Below are positions 47,534 through 57,174 of a stretch of DNA of 64,000 nucleotides, in pieces. Positions within the stretch are counted from its first letter, which is position 1. Each line of letters opens with the position of its first letter. A program made the position numbers and the translations under genes. Source of the DNA: Aquaspirillum sp. LM1 (lineage in GTDB: Bacteria > Pseudomonadota > Gammaproteobacteria > Burkholderiales > Aquaspirillaceae). The notes beneath the pieces were generated by a model. It was not told where the DNA came from. It made no database searches and was given only the letters and a program-made list of their open reading frames with translations. The DNA lies in the NCBI RefSeq assembly GCF_002002905.1, contig NZ_CP019509.1:2142501-2206500 (forward strand). The letters are read 5' to 3'.

Positions 47534-48271
47534 ATGACGAAAAAAATTGCACTGGTTACCGGCGGGATGGGTGGCATTGGCACGGCCATCTGCAAGGCGC
47601 TGGCGAATGCAGGCTGCACCGTGGTGACCACCTACAGCAAGGCTGGCAAGGAAGTGGAATGGCTGGCCAATATGAAAGAACAGGGCTACACCGCCCACGC
47701 TTATCTGTGCGATGTGACCGACACCGACGCCTGCGCGGCGATGGTGGCGCAGCTGGCTGCTGAAGTAGGCCCGGTGGACATTCTGGTCAACAACGCCGGG
47801 ATTACCCGCGATGGCACTTTCAAGAAGATGAACAAGGTAGACTGGGATCTGGTGATGCGCACCAACCTGGATTCGCTGTTCAATCTGTGCAAGCCGATTG
47901 TGGATGGCATGGTCGAACGCGGTTGGGGACGGGTGATCAATATCTCGTCGATCAACGGCCAGAAGGGCCAGTTCGGCCAAACCAACTATTCTGCCGCCAA
48001 GGCCGGCATGCACGGCTTTACCATGGCGCTGGCGCAGGAAGTGGCCAAGAAGGGCGTGACCGTCAACACCGTGTCGCCGGGTTATATCGGCACTGATATG
48101 GTGATGGCGGTGCCGGAAGAAGTGCGCAACAAGATCATCGCCGGCATTCCAGTGGGGCGTTTGGGCCAGCCAGAAGAAATTGCCGGCCTGATTACCTATC
48201 TGTCGTCTGATCTGGCAGGCTTTATCACCGGAGCCAATCTGGCCATCAACGGTGGTCAGCACATGATGTAA
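47534..48271 (+). CDS. phaB: Acetoacetyl-CoA reductase (PhaB-type short-chain dehydrogenase)
   Basis: 245 residues from the ATG at 47534 (GGAG at 47521-47524). Rossmann SDR with ALVTGGMGGIGTAICKAL, NNAGITRDGTFKKM, catalytic Ser and YSAAKAGMHGF (Tyr-x3-Lys), and C-terminal GANLAINGGQHMM, a hallmark of PhaB over FabG. Uses NADPH to make (R)-3-hydroxybutyryl-CoA for PHB. phaA and phaC are not in the window. Consumes acetoacetyl-CoA, the product of the synthetase at 9247-11193. Confidence 0.92.
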   Translation: MTKKIALVTGGMGGIGTAICKALANAGCTVVTTYSKAGKEVEWLANMKEQGYTAHAYLCDVTDTDACAAMVAQLAAEVGPVDILVNNAGITRDGTFKKMNKVDWDLVMRTNLDSLFNLCKPIVDGMVERGWGRVINISSINGQKGQFGQTNYSAAKAGMHGFTMALAQEVAKKGVTVNTVSPGYIGTDMVMAVPEEVRNKIIAGIPVGRLGQPEEIAGLITYLSSDLAGFITGANLAINGGQHMM

Positions 48272-48311
48272 ACCCGCACTGACTGGTGTGGGTTGCCGTA
48301 TTGCTCACACT

Positions 48312-48363
48312 CCCATGCAACACGCCCGGTTTCCGCATTGCGGAACCGGGCGTGTTGCATGGG
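48312..48363. terminator. Long hairpin downstream of phaB
   Basis: 24 paired bases with one bulged T: CCCATGCAACACGCCCGG (48312 onward) with CCGGGCGTGTTGCATGGG (ending 48363), loop ATT. There is no T tract, so termination is probable but unproven. Confidence 0.6.
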
Positions 48364-48427
48364 GGCCACTCACACGGCGGGCCGGCGTCAAGCCGGCGGT
48401 GCGGCTGCCACGTGGGGTGCCGCTGAA

Positions 48428-48652
48428 TCACACCGCCGGTTTGGGCACAAAATTCTTGGTGTGATCTTCAAAGCTCTTCACTTGCTTGTCGGCTTCTTCC
48501 GGGCTCATGTCGTACAGCTTTTGCAGCGTGGTCAGCAAGGCTTCGCGCTTGCCGGCCACCAGGGCCAGGTTTTGGTCGGAGAGCTTGCCCCAGCGCGATT
48601 TCAGCTTGGTGGAGAAATGTTTCCAGTTTTCTTCAGCGTTGGTCCAGTCCAT
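48428..48652 (-). CDS. CsbD-like small stress protein
   Basis: 74 residues from the ATG at 48652 (complement; AAGGAG upstream). A longer open frame has no homology upstream. MDWTNAEENWKHFSTKLKSR, WGKLSDQNLALVAGKREALL and YDMSPEEADKQVKSFED show the CsbD pattern (short, charged, helical; W-x2-A/G..K..WGKLTDDDL). Family members accumulate in general stress; function unknown. Confidence 0.8.
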   Translation of the reverse strand: MDWTNAEENWKHFSTKLKSRWGKLSDQNLALVAGKREALLTTLQKLYDMSPEEADKQVKSFEDHTKNFVPKPAV

Positions 48653-48871
48653 ATCACACTCCTTGTGCTCGGTGTCCCCGCAGCGGTATTGCCAGTCGGA
48701 CACCGGGATGGGGAGATCATGCGGTGGCCTTTGCACAGCGTCTGTGCGCCAGCGCACAGACGCGGGCAGGCCAATCCGGGTGGCGGGCGCAGGGGACGAA
48801 AGCGGCCTTGCCGGCGGATTTTCTGCCCTGGCCGCTGCCTGCTGCGTCTTCACCGAAACGCTGAGTAGCGC

Positions 48872-49750
48872 TTAACCGCGCGTGCTCAGTTCGCTGGTGA
48901 GTTTCTGGAAAAACGCCAGCCGCTCTGGCCGCACTGCGCCGGTTTGCCCGGCCTGAATCAGCGCACAGCCCGGCTCTACCCGGTGGCTGCAGTTGTGAAA
49001 GCGGCATTGGCCGATATACGGGCGCAGATCGGGAAAATGGTAAATCAGCTCGTCTGCCGGCAGGTGGCGCAGGCCGAATTCCTGCAGGCCGGGGGAGTCA
49101 ATCAGGTGGCTGTCGGCGTCCAGATGGTAGAGCTGGGCGTGGGTGGTGGTGTGGCGGCCAGAATCCAGCGCGGTGGAAATTTCTCCCACCCGCGCCCGCG
49201 CTGCCGGCAGCAGCGCATTGGTGATGGTGGACTTGCCCATGCCGGACTGCCCCACCAGCACGCTGGTGTGCCCCTGCAAATGGGCGCGCAGGGCGCTGAC
49301 ATCTTCTTGCGCCGACAGGGTGAGCAGCGGATAGCCCAGCCCCAGCCAGCCCGCCAGCCGCTCGCGGGCGGCGTCTGCCTGCGGCAGGTCGCACTTGTTC
49401 AGCACAATCAGCGGGGCAATGGCGGCGGATTCTGCCGCCACCAGGCAGCGGTTGAGCAGTTCGTCGTTGAAGGTGGGCACCGGGGCCAGCACAATGGCCA
49501 GCTGGGTGACATTGGCGGCAATCAGCTTGCTGCGAAAACTGTCCGAACGGTACAGCAGGCTGCGCCGGGGCTGGGCGCGTTCAATCACCGCCTGTTCGGC
49601 GTTTTGCACCAGGATGTCCACGCCATCGCCGCAGGCGTAGTCGGTTTTTTTGCCACGGGTGGTGCAGTCGTACAAGGTGCCGTCGGGGGTTTCTACAATA
49701 TAACGACGGCCATAGCTGGTGATAATCTGTCCGGAGCAAGTCAACGTCAT
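48872..49750 (-). CDS. rsgA: Small ribosomal subunit biogenesis GTPase RsgA
   Basis: 292 residues. N-terminal OB fold, then a circularly permuted GTPase in the order G4 LNKCD, G1 VGQSGMGKST, G3 DSPG, and a C-terminal zinc finger (CRFHNCSHRVEPGC). Checks late 30S maturation. Its ATG overlaps the upstream M48 peptidase gene by 4 nt. Confidence 0.95.
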   Translation of the reverse strand: MTLTCSGQIITSYGRRYIVETPDGTLYDCTTRGKKTDYACGDGVDILVQNAEQAVIERAQPRRSLLYRSDSFRSKLIAANVTQLAIVLAPVPTFNDELLNRCLVAAESAAIAPLIVLNKCDLPQADAARERLAGWLGLGYPLLTLSAQEDVSALRAHLQGHTSVLVGQSGMGKSTITNALLPAARARVGEISTALDSGRHTTTHAQLYHLDADSHLIDSPGLQEFGLRHLPADELIYHFPDLRPYIGQCRFHNCSHRVEPGCALIQAGQTGAVRPERLAFFQKLTSELSTRG

Positions 49751-50994
49751 GCAGGCAGGTCTTTCAGGTGGGCAATGCGCAAGCTTGCCGGCGGGTGGGA
49801 ATCATAAAACTGCGAATGCAGCGGGTCGGGAGTCAGGGTAGCGGCGTTGTCGCGGTACAGCTTGACCAGCGCGTGGGTCAGGTCGTTGGCCGAGGCGTGA
49901 CGGGCGGCAAAGGCGTCGGCCTGGTATTCATGCCGGCGCGACAGCAGGCTGGTCAGCGGCGTCAGCGGAAAACTGAACACCGGCAGCGCCAGCATGAATA
50001 ACAGCAGGCCACTGGCCAGCGAGGCGGTGTTCACCCCCAGCGCCGGCTGAAACCAGCTGGTGCCCAGCAGCCATTGCAGCCCGGCCAGCACCGCCAGCGA
50101 TAAGGCAAAGCTGGTCAGCATGCGCTGGACAATATGCCGGTGATGAAAATGCCCCAGCTCGTGCGCCAGCACCGCCTCGATTTCACTCGGGCTCAATTGC
50201 TGCATCAGTGTGTCAAAAAACACAATGCGCTTGGCCCGGCCAAAGCCGGTGAAATAGGCATTGCCATGGCTGGAGCGGCGCGAGCCGTCCATGACAAACA
50301 CCCCGCTGGCGCGAAAGCCGCAGCGCAGCAGCAAGGCTTCGATCCGGCTTTTCAGTGCCGGGTTGTCCAGCGGCACAAAACGGTTGAACAGGGGGGCAAT
50401 CAGGGTGGGAAACACCACCATCAGCACCAGGCTGAACCCCACCCACACCGCCCATACCGCCAGCCAGGCCTGACTGCCCAGCGCGGTCAGCAGCCACAGC
50501 ACCAGCGCCAGCAGCGGCAGGCCCAGCAGCGCGCCCAGCAGCACCGACTTGGCCAGGTCGGCCAGATACAGCGCCGGCGTGGTGCGGTTAAAGCCAAACC
50601 GTGCTTCCACCCCAAAGGTGGCCAGCAGGCTTAGCGGCAGGCCCAGCAGCCCGCTGATCAGCAGGGCCGAGGCAATCACCGCCACCCCCTGCCACAGCGG
50701 CGCGCCCAGCCAGCCCGCCCACAGCCGCGCCAGCCAGTCGATGCCGCCGCCCAGCGTCAGCCCCAGCAGCACGGCGGCGTCCAGCAGGGTGTCCAGCTGC
50801 CCCAGCCGCACCTTGGCGCAGGTGTAATCTGCCGCCTTTTGATGCGCCTCCAGCGGCACCTGGCCGACAAAATCCGTCGGCACCGCCTGACGGTGGGCGG
50901 CCACATGACGAAACTGGCGCTGCGCCAGCCACAGGCGCAAGCCGGTTGAACTGGCCAGCGCCAGCAAAAACAACACGGTAAACGGGGAGTTCAT
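49747..50994 (-). CDS. M48-family (Ste24-type) membrane metallopeptidase
   Basis: 415 residues with several transmembrane helices and the zinc motif AVLAHELGHFHHRH (HExxH), third ligand region RRHEYQADAFAARH. Substrate unknown; Ste24-like enzymes degrade or process membrane proteins. Coupled to rsgA and divergent from orn. Confidence 0.92.
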   Translation of the reverse strand: MNSPFTVLFLLALASSTGLRLWLAQRQFRHVAAHRQAVPTDFVGQVPLEAHQKAADYTCAKVRLGQLDTLLDAAVLLGLTLGGGIDWLARLWAGWLGAPLWQGVAVIASALLISGLLGLPLSLLATFGVEARFGFNRTTPALYLADLAKSVLLGALLGLPLLALVLWLLTALGSQAWLAVWAVWVGFSLVLMVVFPTLIAPLFNRFVPLDNPALKSRIEALLLRCGFRASGVFVMDGSRRSSHGNAYFTGFGRAKRIVFFDTLMQQLSPSEIEAVLAHELGHFHHRHIVQRMLTSFALSLAVLAGLQWLLGTSWFQPALGVNTASLASGLLLFMLALPVFSFPLTPLTSLLSRRHEYQADAFAARHASANDLTHALVKLYRDNAATLTPDPLHSQFYDSHPPASLRIAHLKDLPA

Positions 50995-51094
50995 TCAGGA
51001 GGGCCACAACAGATCGAGAAGGACATGGGACTGCCGCAGAACGGCCAGGTTCATGCGACAATAGCCGTATTTTGGACAGAAGACGATAGGCATT

Positions 51095-51640
51095 ATGGCA
51101 CAGGATCAGAACAACCTCATCTGGCTGGATATGGAAATGACCGGCCTGGAGCCGGATCGTGACCACATCATCGAGATGGCGGTGGTGATTACCGATAGCC
51201 AGCTCAATACCGTGGCCGAATCGCCGGTGCTGGTGATCCACCAGACCGACGCCGTGCTCGACGGCATGGACGACTGGAACAAATCCACCCATGGCCGCTC
51301 CGGCCTGATTGACAAGGTCAAGGCTTCCACCCTGGACGAACTGGCCGCCCAGGAGCAGATGCTGGCGTTCTTGCGCGAATATGTGCCGGGCCGCGCCTCG
51401 CCGATGTGCGGCAATTCCATCTGCCAGGACCGCCGCTTCATGGCGCGCTGGATGCCGGCGCTGGAAGCGCATTTTCATTACCGCAATCTGGACGTGTCCA
51501 CGCTGAAGGAGCTGGTCAAGCGCTGGAAGCCGGAGCTGGCCAAAGGCCTGCGCAAGCATGGCAAGCATGAGGCGCTGGCGGATATTTATGAGTCGATTGA
51601 AGAAATGAAGTATTACCGCGAGCATTTCATCCGCCTGTGA
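51095..51640 (+). CDS. orn: Oligoribonuclease
   Basis: 181 residues, full length. DEDDh exonuclease: [20 protein letters not shown] (DE), [16 protein letters not shown] (D), [16 protein letters not shown], and [20 protein letters not shown] (H..D). Degrades 2-5 nt RNAs and pGpG to nucleotides. Orn next to rsgA/M48 is a common proteobacterial arrangement. Confidence 0.97.
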   Translation: MAQDQNNLIWLDMEMTGLEPDRDHIIEMAVVITDSQLNTVAESPVLVIHQTDAVLDGMDDWNKSTHGRSGLIDKVKASTLDELAAQEQMLAFLREYVPGRASPMCGNSICQDRRFMARWMPALEAHFHYRNLDVSTLKELVKRWKPELAKGLRKHGKHEALADIYESIEEMKYYREHFIRL

Positions 51641-52051
51641 TGACGCACGCCCCGTGTTGTGGGGGTTGGGTGTGTTGCGCCCCATTGGGGGTAACACACC
51701 CAACGCGCATGTCTGCGCAGGACGCCTTCTGCTAAAAAAATTCAAGCGCAAGATCCAGAGTGCGCCCCCCGCCCATCCTGCTTACACTCCCTGTCATCTT
51801 CCTCACGCCGTCATCCCATCGCCATGCCCGAAGACACCGAACGCCTGGCCGAGGCCACCCGGCAAGACCCGCGCTGGGCGCAACTGCTGGGGCGCGAGGC
51901 GCAATAGAAAGAGGCACCGGATGACTAAACACCGCGAGCCCCCTCCTGGCGTTGTTGCACCGCCTTGCCACACCGTCTGCGCCAGCGTGGTTTTATCCGC
52001 AGCACACAAGCAGCGCCCGCACTGGCGCGCACCAGTGTGGGCCGGATTGAA
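51641..52051. other. Gap between orn and livF with an Ada-like remnant
   Basis: No complete gene. It contains the 27-codon fragment at 51824-51907 listed separately. TGCGCAGGACGCC and other short GC-rich stretches show no clear function. Confidence 0.5.
51824..51907 (+). pseudogene. Possible remnant of an Ada-type methylphosphotriester repair gene
   Basis: ATG followed by codons for MPEDTERLAEATRQDPRWAQ then LLGREAQ and TAG. The piece TRQDPRWAQLLGREA resembles the start of Ada/AdaA proteins (DPRWxAVLARDxxADGxFVY). The zinc cysteine motif and all later domains are missing. The match is short, so the assignment is tentative. Confidence 0.35.
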
Positions 52052-52810
52052 TCATGCCGCCAGCGCCGCCTGCCCCAGATAAAACTGCTGCACATCGCTG
52101 CGCGCGCGCAGGGCGTCAGCCGGGCCAGACAGGGCAACCCGGCCATTTTCGATGATGTAGGCGTAATTGGCGTAATGCAGCGCCAGGTTGGCATTCTGCT
52201 CGGCCAGCAAGAAGCTGACGTTTTCCTGCTGGTTCAGCTGCTGCACAATGGTGAAAATCTCGTCAACAATCAGCGGAGCCAGGCCCATCGACGGTTCATC
52301 CAGCAGCACCAGACGCGGTTTGGCCATCAGCGCGCGGCCAATTGCCACCATCTGCTGTTCGCCGCCGGAGGTATAGCCGGCCTGGGCGCGCCGGCGGGCG
52401 TACAGGCGCGGAAAGTAATGGTAAATCCGTTCCAGATCCTGCTTGAGCGTGGCCCGTGACACCCGGCGGCTGAGTGCGCCAGTCAGCAGGTTTTCTTCCA
52501 CGGTGAGGTGGGCAAAGCAGTGGCGGCCTTCCAGCACCTGCACCAGGCCGGCCTCTACCAGGCTGGATGCCTGGGCGGTGGTGATGGGCTGGCCCTGGTA
52601 GTGAATGCTGCCGTGGGCCAGTTCGCCGCGTTCGGCGCTGATCAGCCCGGAAATGGTTTTCAGCGTGGTGCTTTTGCCGGCACCGTTGGCACCCAGCAGG
52701 GCGACAATCTGGCCGTCGGGTACGGTCAGGGAAATGTCGCTGACGGCCAGAATCACCTGCTGGTAGACCACCTTGATCTGGTCCAGTTGGAGTAATGGGG
52801 GTTGGCTCAT
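52052..52810 (-). CDS. livF: Branched-chain-type ABC transporter ATP-binding protein LivF
   Basis: 252 residues from the ATG at 52810 (complement; GGAG 6 nt before). An open frame extends 65 codons upstream without homology. LivF subfamily: VYQQVILAVSDISLTV, Walker A GANGAGKST, EGRHCFAHLTVEENLLTGA, signature SGGEQQMVAIGRAL, Walker B LVLLDEPSMGLAP. Last gene of the sfnG-liv operon. Partner of LivG (56404-57174). Confidence 0.92.
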   Translation of the reverse strand: MSQPPLLQLDQIKVVYQQVILAVSDISLTVPDGQIVALLGANGAGKSTTLKTISGLISAERGELAHGSIHYQGQPITTAQASSLVEAGLVQVLEGRHCFAHLTVEENLLTGALSRRVSRATLKQDLERIYHYFPRLYARRRAQAGYTSGGEQQMVAIGRALMAKPRLVLLDEPSMGLAPLIVDEIFTIVQQLNQQENVSFLLAEQNANLALHYANYAYIIENGRVALSGPADALRARSDVQQFYLGQAALAA

Positions 52811-52941
52811 GGCGGCTCCGGGGCAAGAGCTGGCGGGGCAAATGCCCCGCCGCAAGTCAGGTGGAAGACTCAGGAATGCGCTGATTGATTCAGGAAAATC
52901 GTGTTTGCCAAAAGCAAAATCCAGCAAAATCAACACCCTGG

Positions 52942-52961
52942 ATCCCCGCCTTCGCGGGGAT
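52942..52961. repeat. Single REP-like palindrome
   Basis: ATCCCCGC, loop CTTC, GCGGGGAT, with flanking TGGATCCCC and GATGACAA. Related to the palindromes inside the 264-bp tandem repeat at 8380-9101. It lies between the binding-protein gene and livF within one operon. Confidence 0.7.
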
Positions 52962-52982
52962 GACAATTGTTTCAGCGTTTCC

Positions 52983-54314
52983 TCAGGATTCCTTGCTGCA
53001 ATCACGCGGGGTGATGCCCTTTTCCTTGGCGTAGGCCTTGGACGAGGTTTCGATGATCGGGCGCAGCAGCGCGCGGTCGGCTTGCACCCAGTCGGAAATC
53101 ACCTTCCACTGCTTGCCATCCCACTGCTGGAAGCGCACCGCGCCGCCGCCTTCGTGGTCCGCGCACGACAGCTTCAGCGGTTGCAGCAGGCCGTAGGCAC
53201 CCACTTCCTTCAGGCGTTTTTCATCAAACTTCAGATGCTCGAAGCCCCAGCGCACCTACTCGCCGCTTAGCGGCTTGTTGCCAAACTTGGCTTGCGCCAC
53301 GCGCACGGCTTCCACGTTGAGAATGCCATTCACCACGCCCAGGTTGTAATACACATTGCCAAAGCGTTTCGGGTCGGCCAGATTGCCCTTGCCGGCATCA
53401 ACCACGGTGGTCTTGATGCCCTGCAGCACCGGGAACTGAGTACCAGACGGGTGGGTGGTGATCGACACATAGCCCTTGGCGGCGGCACCAGCCGGGGCGG
53501 CGTCGTCTTCCGAGTTGGACCAGATATTGCCGATGATGTGGTCAACCGGGAAGCCGGTTTTCTGTGCGGTTTTCAGCGCCACCGGGTTCATCACCCCCCA
53601 GCCGCGCAAAATCACCCAGTCGGGTTTTTCCTTGCGGATGGTCAGCCACTGCGATTGCTGTTCGTTGCCGGGATGCGGCACTTCCAGCAGGGTCAGCTGA
53701 AAGCCGTATTTCTTGGCCAGCAATTCCAGAATCGGGTTGGTTTCCTTGCCGTAGGGCGAGCCGTGGAACAGGGTGACGATTTTCTTGCCCTTGAGCTTGT
53801 CCAGCCCGCCGCTCTTTTGCCCGATGTAGTTGATGATGGCTGAGACTTCCGAGTACGGGTTCAGCTGCAGCGGGAACACATACGGAAACACGCTGCCGTC
53901 GGTGGAGTCGGTACGGCCATGGTTGATGGTGATCAGCGGCAGCTTGTCGGCGGTGGAGCGGTCCAGCGTGGCGTAGGCAATGCCCACCGACAGCGGATTG
54001 GTGGCTGCCGCCGGCGCGCCGTTCAGGCCTTTTTTCAGGCGCTCGTAGCACTCCACGCCTTTTTCCACCACGTATTCGGTTTCGCATTCGCTCCAGGTCA
54101 GCTTGACGCCATTGACGCCGCCTTCCTTGGCGTTGATGTATTGCAGGTAATCAATAAACCCGCCAAAAAAGCCAGTGCCGCCCGCGGCGTAGGGGCCGAC
54201 GCGGTAGCTTTGCAACGGAAAATACTGCTCACCCGCCGCCTGGCTGCTGCTGCTGAAGGCGGCCAGGCCGATGGCCAGCGCCAGCGGGAGTGCGCGAAGG
54301 GAGGATCGTGCCAT
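52983..54314 (-). pseudogene. Liv-type ABC binding protein with internal amber codon
   Basis: Start ATG at 54314 (complement; AGGAG upstream), signal peptide ALAIGLAAFSSSSQAA. A type I periplasmic binding fold runs 352 codons to a TAG at 53258-53256. The same frame continues without a gap for 90 codons (VRWGFEHLKFDEKRLKEVGA, then SCADHEGGGAVRFQQWDGKQ) to the natural end at 52983. The context SGE-TAG-VRWG suggests an original CAG (Gln), one transition away. Gene order (livK position) and family length (~443) indicate the full protein. Either a recent pseudogene, suppressed stop or sequencing error. Confidence 0.85.
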
Positions 54315-54402
54315 GGATAACAAACTCCTGTAGAGAAGGGTAGAAATGCCCGATGGGTGTGACGGTGTGAATACGGTGCAATCGGTTTGGGCGGCGCGTG
54401 GC

Positions 54403-55470
54403 TCAGTAACGTAGCGGCCACACCCGCAGCCGGGCGCGTGCCTGTTGCCACAGCCGGGCCAGGCCATCGGGCTCCTTGATCAGGAACACGATGATCAGTG
54501 CGCCAAAAATGATTTTTTGCAGGTTTTCCAGCTGACCAGAGGGCAACCAGTCGGCAAAATACACGCCGGACAACACCGACAGCGCCACCGGCAGCAGCAC
54601 GATGAACGCGGCCCCCAGGAAGTTGCCAAGGATGCTGCCCATGCCGCCAATGATGATGATGAACAGCACCTGGAATGACCGGTTCAGGTCAAAGCCATGT
54701 GGTTCAACCGTGCCCAGATAGGTGAACGCCCACAGCGCCCCGGCCACGCCAAGGATGAAGCTGCTGATGGCAAAGGCCAGCAGCTTGGCCTTGAACACCG
54801 GGATGCCGATCACGGCAGCTGCCGTGTCCATATCGCGCACCGCCATCCAGTAGCGGCCCAGCTCGCTGTGCAACAGGTTGCGCGCCAGCAGCACCAGCGG
54901 CAGTACCACGCTCAGCGTGAGCAGATAGCGGCCCAGCGGCGAACTGAAATCCTGGCCGGCCAGCAGCAGCGGCGGTGCAGTAATCACCCCGGAGGCGCTG
55001 TCATTGGAAAACCAGCTGAATTTGGTCAGCACCCACTGCACAAAAAACTGCGCCGCCAGGGTGGACACCAGCAGGTAAAACCCCTTGATCCGCCCGCTGG
55101 GCAAGCCCACCAGCACGCCCACTGCCGCCGCCACCAGACCGCCCAGGCCAATGCCGGCCAGCAGCGGCAAGCCCGGCAGGCGCAACAGCAGGTTGTAGGT
55201 GGCAAAGGCACCCACCGCCATGAAGGCTGCCGAGCCCAGCGACAGCTGGCCGGCGTAGCCGGTGAGCAGGTTCAGCCCCAGCCCGGCCAGCGACAGCACC
55301 AGAAACGGAATCAGAATGGCGCTGAACCAGTAATCATTGCCCAGCCACGGAATCACCGTATAGGCGGCCAGCACGGTCAGCCACAGGGCCAGCCGCTCCT
55401 GGCGCAGACGAAACAGCCGACGGTCCTGGCGGTAGGCGGTGGAAAACTGGCCGGATTCCAGATAAAACAT
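54403..55470 (-). CDS. livM: ABC transporter permease LivM
   Basis: 355 residues, about 10 hydrophobic segments. LivM motifs: LNLLTGYAGQLSLGSAAFMAVGAFA (in pieces), GFYLLVSTLAAQFF, ELGRYWMAVRDMDTAAAVIGI, LFIIIIGGMGSILGNFLGAA. Codirectional with livH upstream (23-bp gap) and the binding-protein gene downstream. Confidence 0.92.
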   Translation of the reverse strand: MFYLESGQFSTAYRQDRRLFRLRQERLALWLTVLAAYTVIPWLGNDYWFSAILIPFLVLSLAGLGLNLLTGYAGQLSLGSAAFMAVGAFATYNLLLRLPGLPLLAGIGLGGLVAAAVGVLVGLPSGRIKGFYLLVSTLAAQFFVQWVLTKFSWFSNDSASGVITAPPLLLAGQDFSSPLGRYLLTLSVVLPLVLLARNLLHSELGRYWMAVRDMDTAAAVIGIPVFKAKLLAFAISSFILGVAGALWAFTYLGTVEPHGFDLNRSFQVLFIIIIGGMGSILGNFLGAAFIVLLPVALSVLSGVYFADWLPSGQLENLQKIIFGALIIVFLIKEPDGLARLWQQARARLRVWPLRY

Positions 55471-55493
55471 CTTGATGCTCCTGATAGTGCGGG

Positions 55494-56375
55494 TTACACC
55501 CGCTCGATGGCGCGCTCGCCAAACAACCCTGCCGGACGCACCAGCAAGAAGCCCAGCGCCAGCACATAGGGGAACCAGTTTTCAATGCCGCCGCCCACCA
55601 GCGGGCCGATATACACCTCGGCCAGTTTTTCGCTGGCACCAATCAGCAGGCCGCCGACAATGGCACCGCCGATTGAGGTAAACCCACCGATGATCAGCAC
55701 TGGCAGCGCCTTGAGCACAATCAGCGACAGGGAAAACTGCACCCCCAGCCGCGCCCCCCACAACAACCCGGCCACCAGCCCGACAAAGCCGGCCACCGCC
55801 CAGACAATTGCCCACATCCGCCGCAGGCGCACGCCCACCGCCAGCGCCGCCAGTGGATCGTCGGCCACGGCGCGTAGCGACAGGCCAATGCGGGTGCGGC
55901 TGAACAACAGCGACAGCAGCGCCACCAGCACGCCGGCAGTGGCAGCGGCAAACAAATCAAACTGCGACAGCAACAAGGGTCCAACTTCCAGCGGCACATC
56001 GTCAATGCCCAGTTCCAGGCCATGCACCTGCGAGCCCCACAGCACCTGGGCACCGCCCTCGATGATGTAGCTCAGCCCCAGCGTGGCCATGAACAGGGTG
56101 ATCGGTGGCCGGTTAACCAGGTGCTGCAGCACCAGCCGTTCGATCAGCAAGGCCAGCACCAGCATGGCCAGCAGGGTGATGGCCAGCGCCAGCGCAAACG
56201 GGACGCCCCGCTCCAGCAGGCTGACAAAAGTCAGCGCGGCAAACAGCACCATCGAGCCCTGGGCAAAGTTGAATACCCCGGATGCCTTGTAGATCAGCAC
56301 AAAGCCGATGGCGACCAGCGAATACATCACCCCGGCCAGCAGCCCGCCGAGCAACACTTCAATCAAAAAAGACAT
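55494..56375 (-). CDS. livH: ABC transporter permease LivH
   Basis: 293 residues from the ATG at 56375 (complement); an upstream extension from 56429 would overlap the end of livG. LivH motifs: GLLAGVMYSLVAIGFVLIYKA, GVFNFAQGSMVLF, ERLVLQHLVNRPPITLFMAT, GLSLRAVADDPLAALAVGV, GGFTSIGGAIVGGLLIG. Forms the channel with LivM. Confidence 0.92.
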   Translation of the reverse strand: MSFLIEVLLGGLLAGVMYSLVAIGFVLIYKASGVFNFAQGSMVLFAALTFVSLLERGVPFALALAITLLAMLVLALLIERLVLQHLVNRPPITLFMATLGLSYIIEGGAQVLWGSQVHGLELGIDDVPLEVGPLLLSQFDLFAAATAGVLVALLSLLFSRTRIGLSLRAVADDPLAALAVGVRLRRMWAIVWAVAGFVGLVAGLLWGARLGVQFSLSLIVLKALPVLIIGGFTSIGGAIVGGLLIGASEKLAEVYIGPLVGGGIENWFPYVLALGFLLVRPAGLFGERAIERV

Positions 56376-56403
56376 ACGCTTTCCTCGCGCCGGCCTGCGC
56401 CGT

Positions 56404-57174
56404 TCAGTGGTTACCCAGGTAGGCAGCAATCACATCCGGATTGCTGCGCACCTGCTCCGGACTGCCGTCGCCCACTTTCTTGCCGTAGTCCAGCACCACA
56501 ATGTGGTCGGACAGGCTCATCACCACGCCGATGTCGTGCTCGATCAGCACCACCGTGGCACCAAATTCGCGGTTGGCGTCGATGATGAACTGGCTCATGG
56601 CCTGCTTTTCTTCCTGATTCATCCCGGCCATCGGCTCGTCCAGCAACAGCAAGCGCGGTTCTGCTGCCAGCGCGCGCGCCAGCTCAACCCGCTTTTGCAG
56701 GCCGTACGGCAGCTGGCCGACAATGGCGTGTCGCCATGGCTGGATATGCAAAAAGGCAATGATTTCTTCCGCCCGCTGGCGCTGGCGGGCTTCCTCGCCA
56801 TGCACCCGGCCCAGGCGGAAGGTTTGCTCCAGCCAGCTGCTGCGGGTTTTCAGGTTGCGTCCGCTCAACACGTTGTCCAGCACCGACATGCCCTTGAACA
56901 AGGCAATGTTCTGGAAGGTTCGGGCAATGCCCAGTTCGGCGGCATGGTGTGGCGACATCTGCCGGCGTGTTTCGCCGGCAAAGTGGATTTCACCTTGCTG
57001 CGGCTGGTACACCCCGTTGATGACGTTCAATAGCGAGCTTTTGCCCGCGCCATTCGGGCCGATCAGCGCGCAGATTTCGCCGGTGGCCACGGCAAAACCG
57101 ATATCGGTAATGGCGTTGACCCCTTTGAACGACAGGGAAATATGCTCAAGGCGCAACAGGGAAGAAGCAGACAT
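56404..57174 (-). CDS. livG: ABC transporter ATP-binding protein LivG
   Basis: 256 residues. Walker A IGPNGAGKSSLLN, Q-loop RTFQNIALFKGMS, signature LPYGLQKRVELARAL (degenerate LSGG, as in LivG), Walker B LLLLDEPMAGMN, H-loop LIEHDIGVVM. Its ATG shares one base with the stop of the AMP-binding-like gene upstream (TGATG), so translation is coupled. Confidence 0.92.
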   Translation of the reverse strand: MSASSLLRLEHISLSFKGVNAITDIGFAVATGEICALIGPNGAGKSSLLNVINGVYQPQQGEIHFAGETRRQMSPHHAAELGIARTFQNIALFKGMSVLDNVLSGRNLKTRSSWLEQTFRLGRVHGEEARQRQRAEEIIAFLHIQPWRHAIVGQLPYGLQKRVELARALAAEPRLLLLDEPMAGMNQEEKQAMSQFIIDANREFGATVVLIEHDIGVVMSLSDHIVVLDYGKKVGDGSPEQVRSNPDVIAAYLGNH

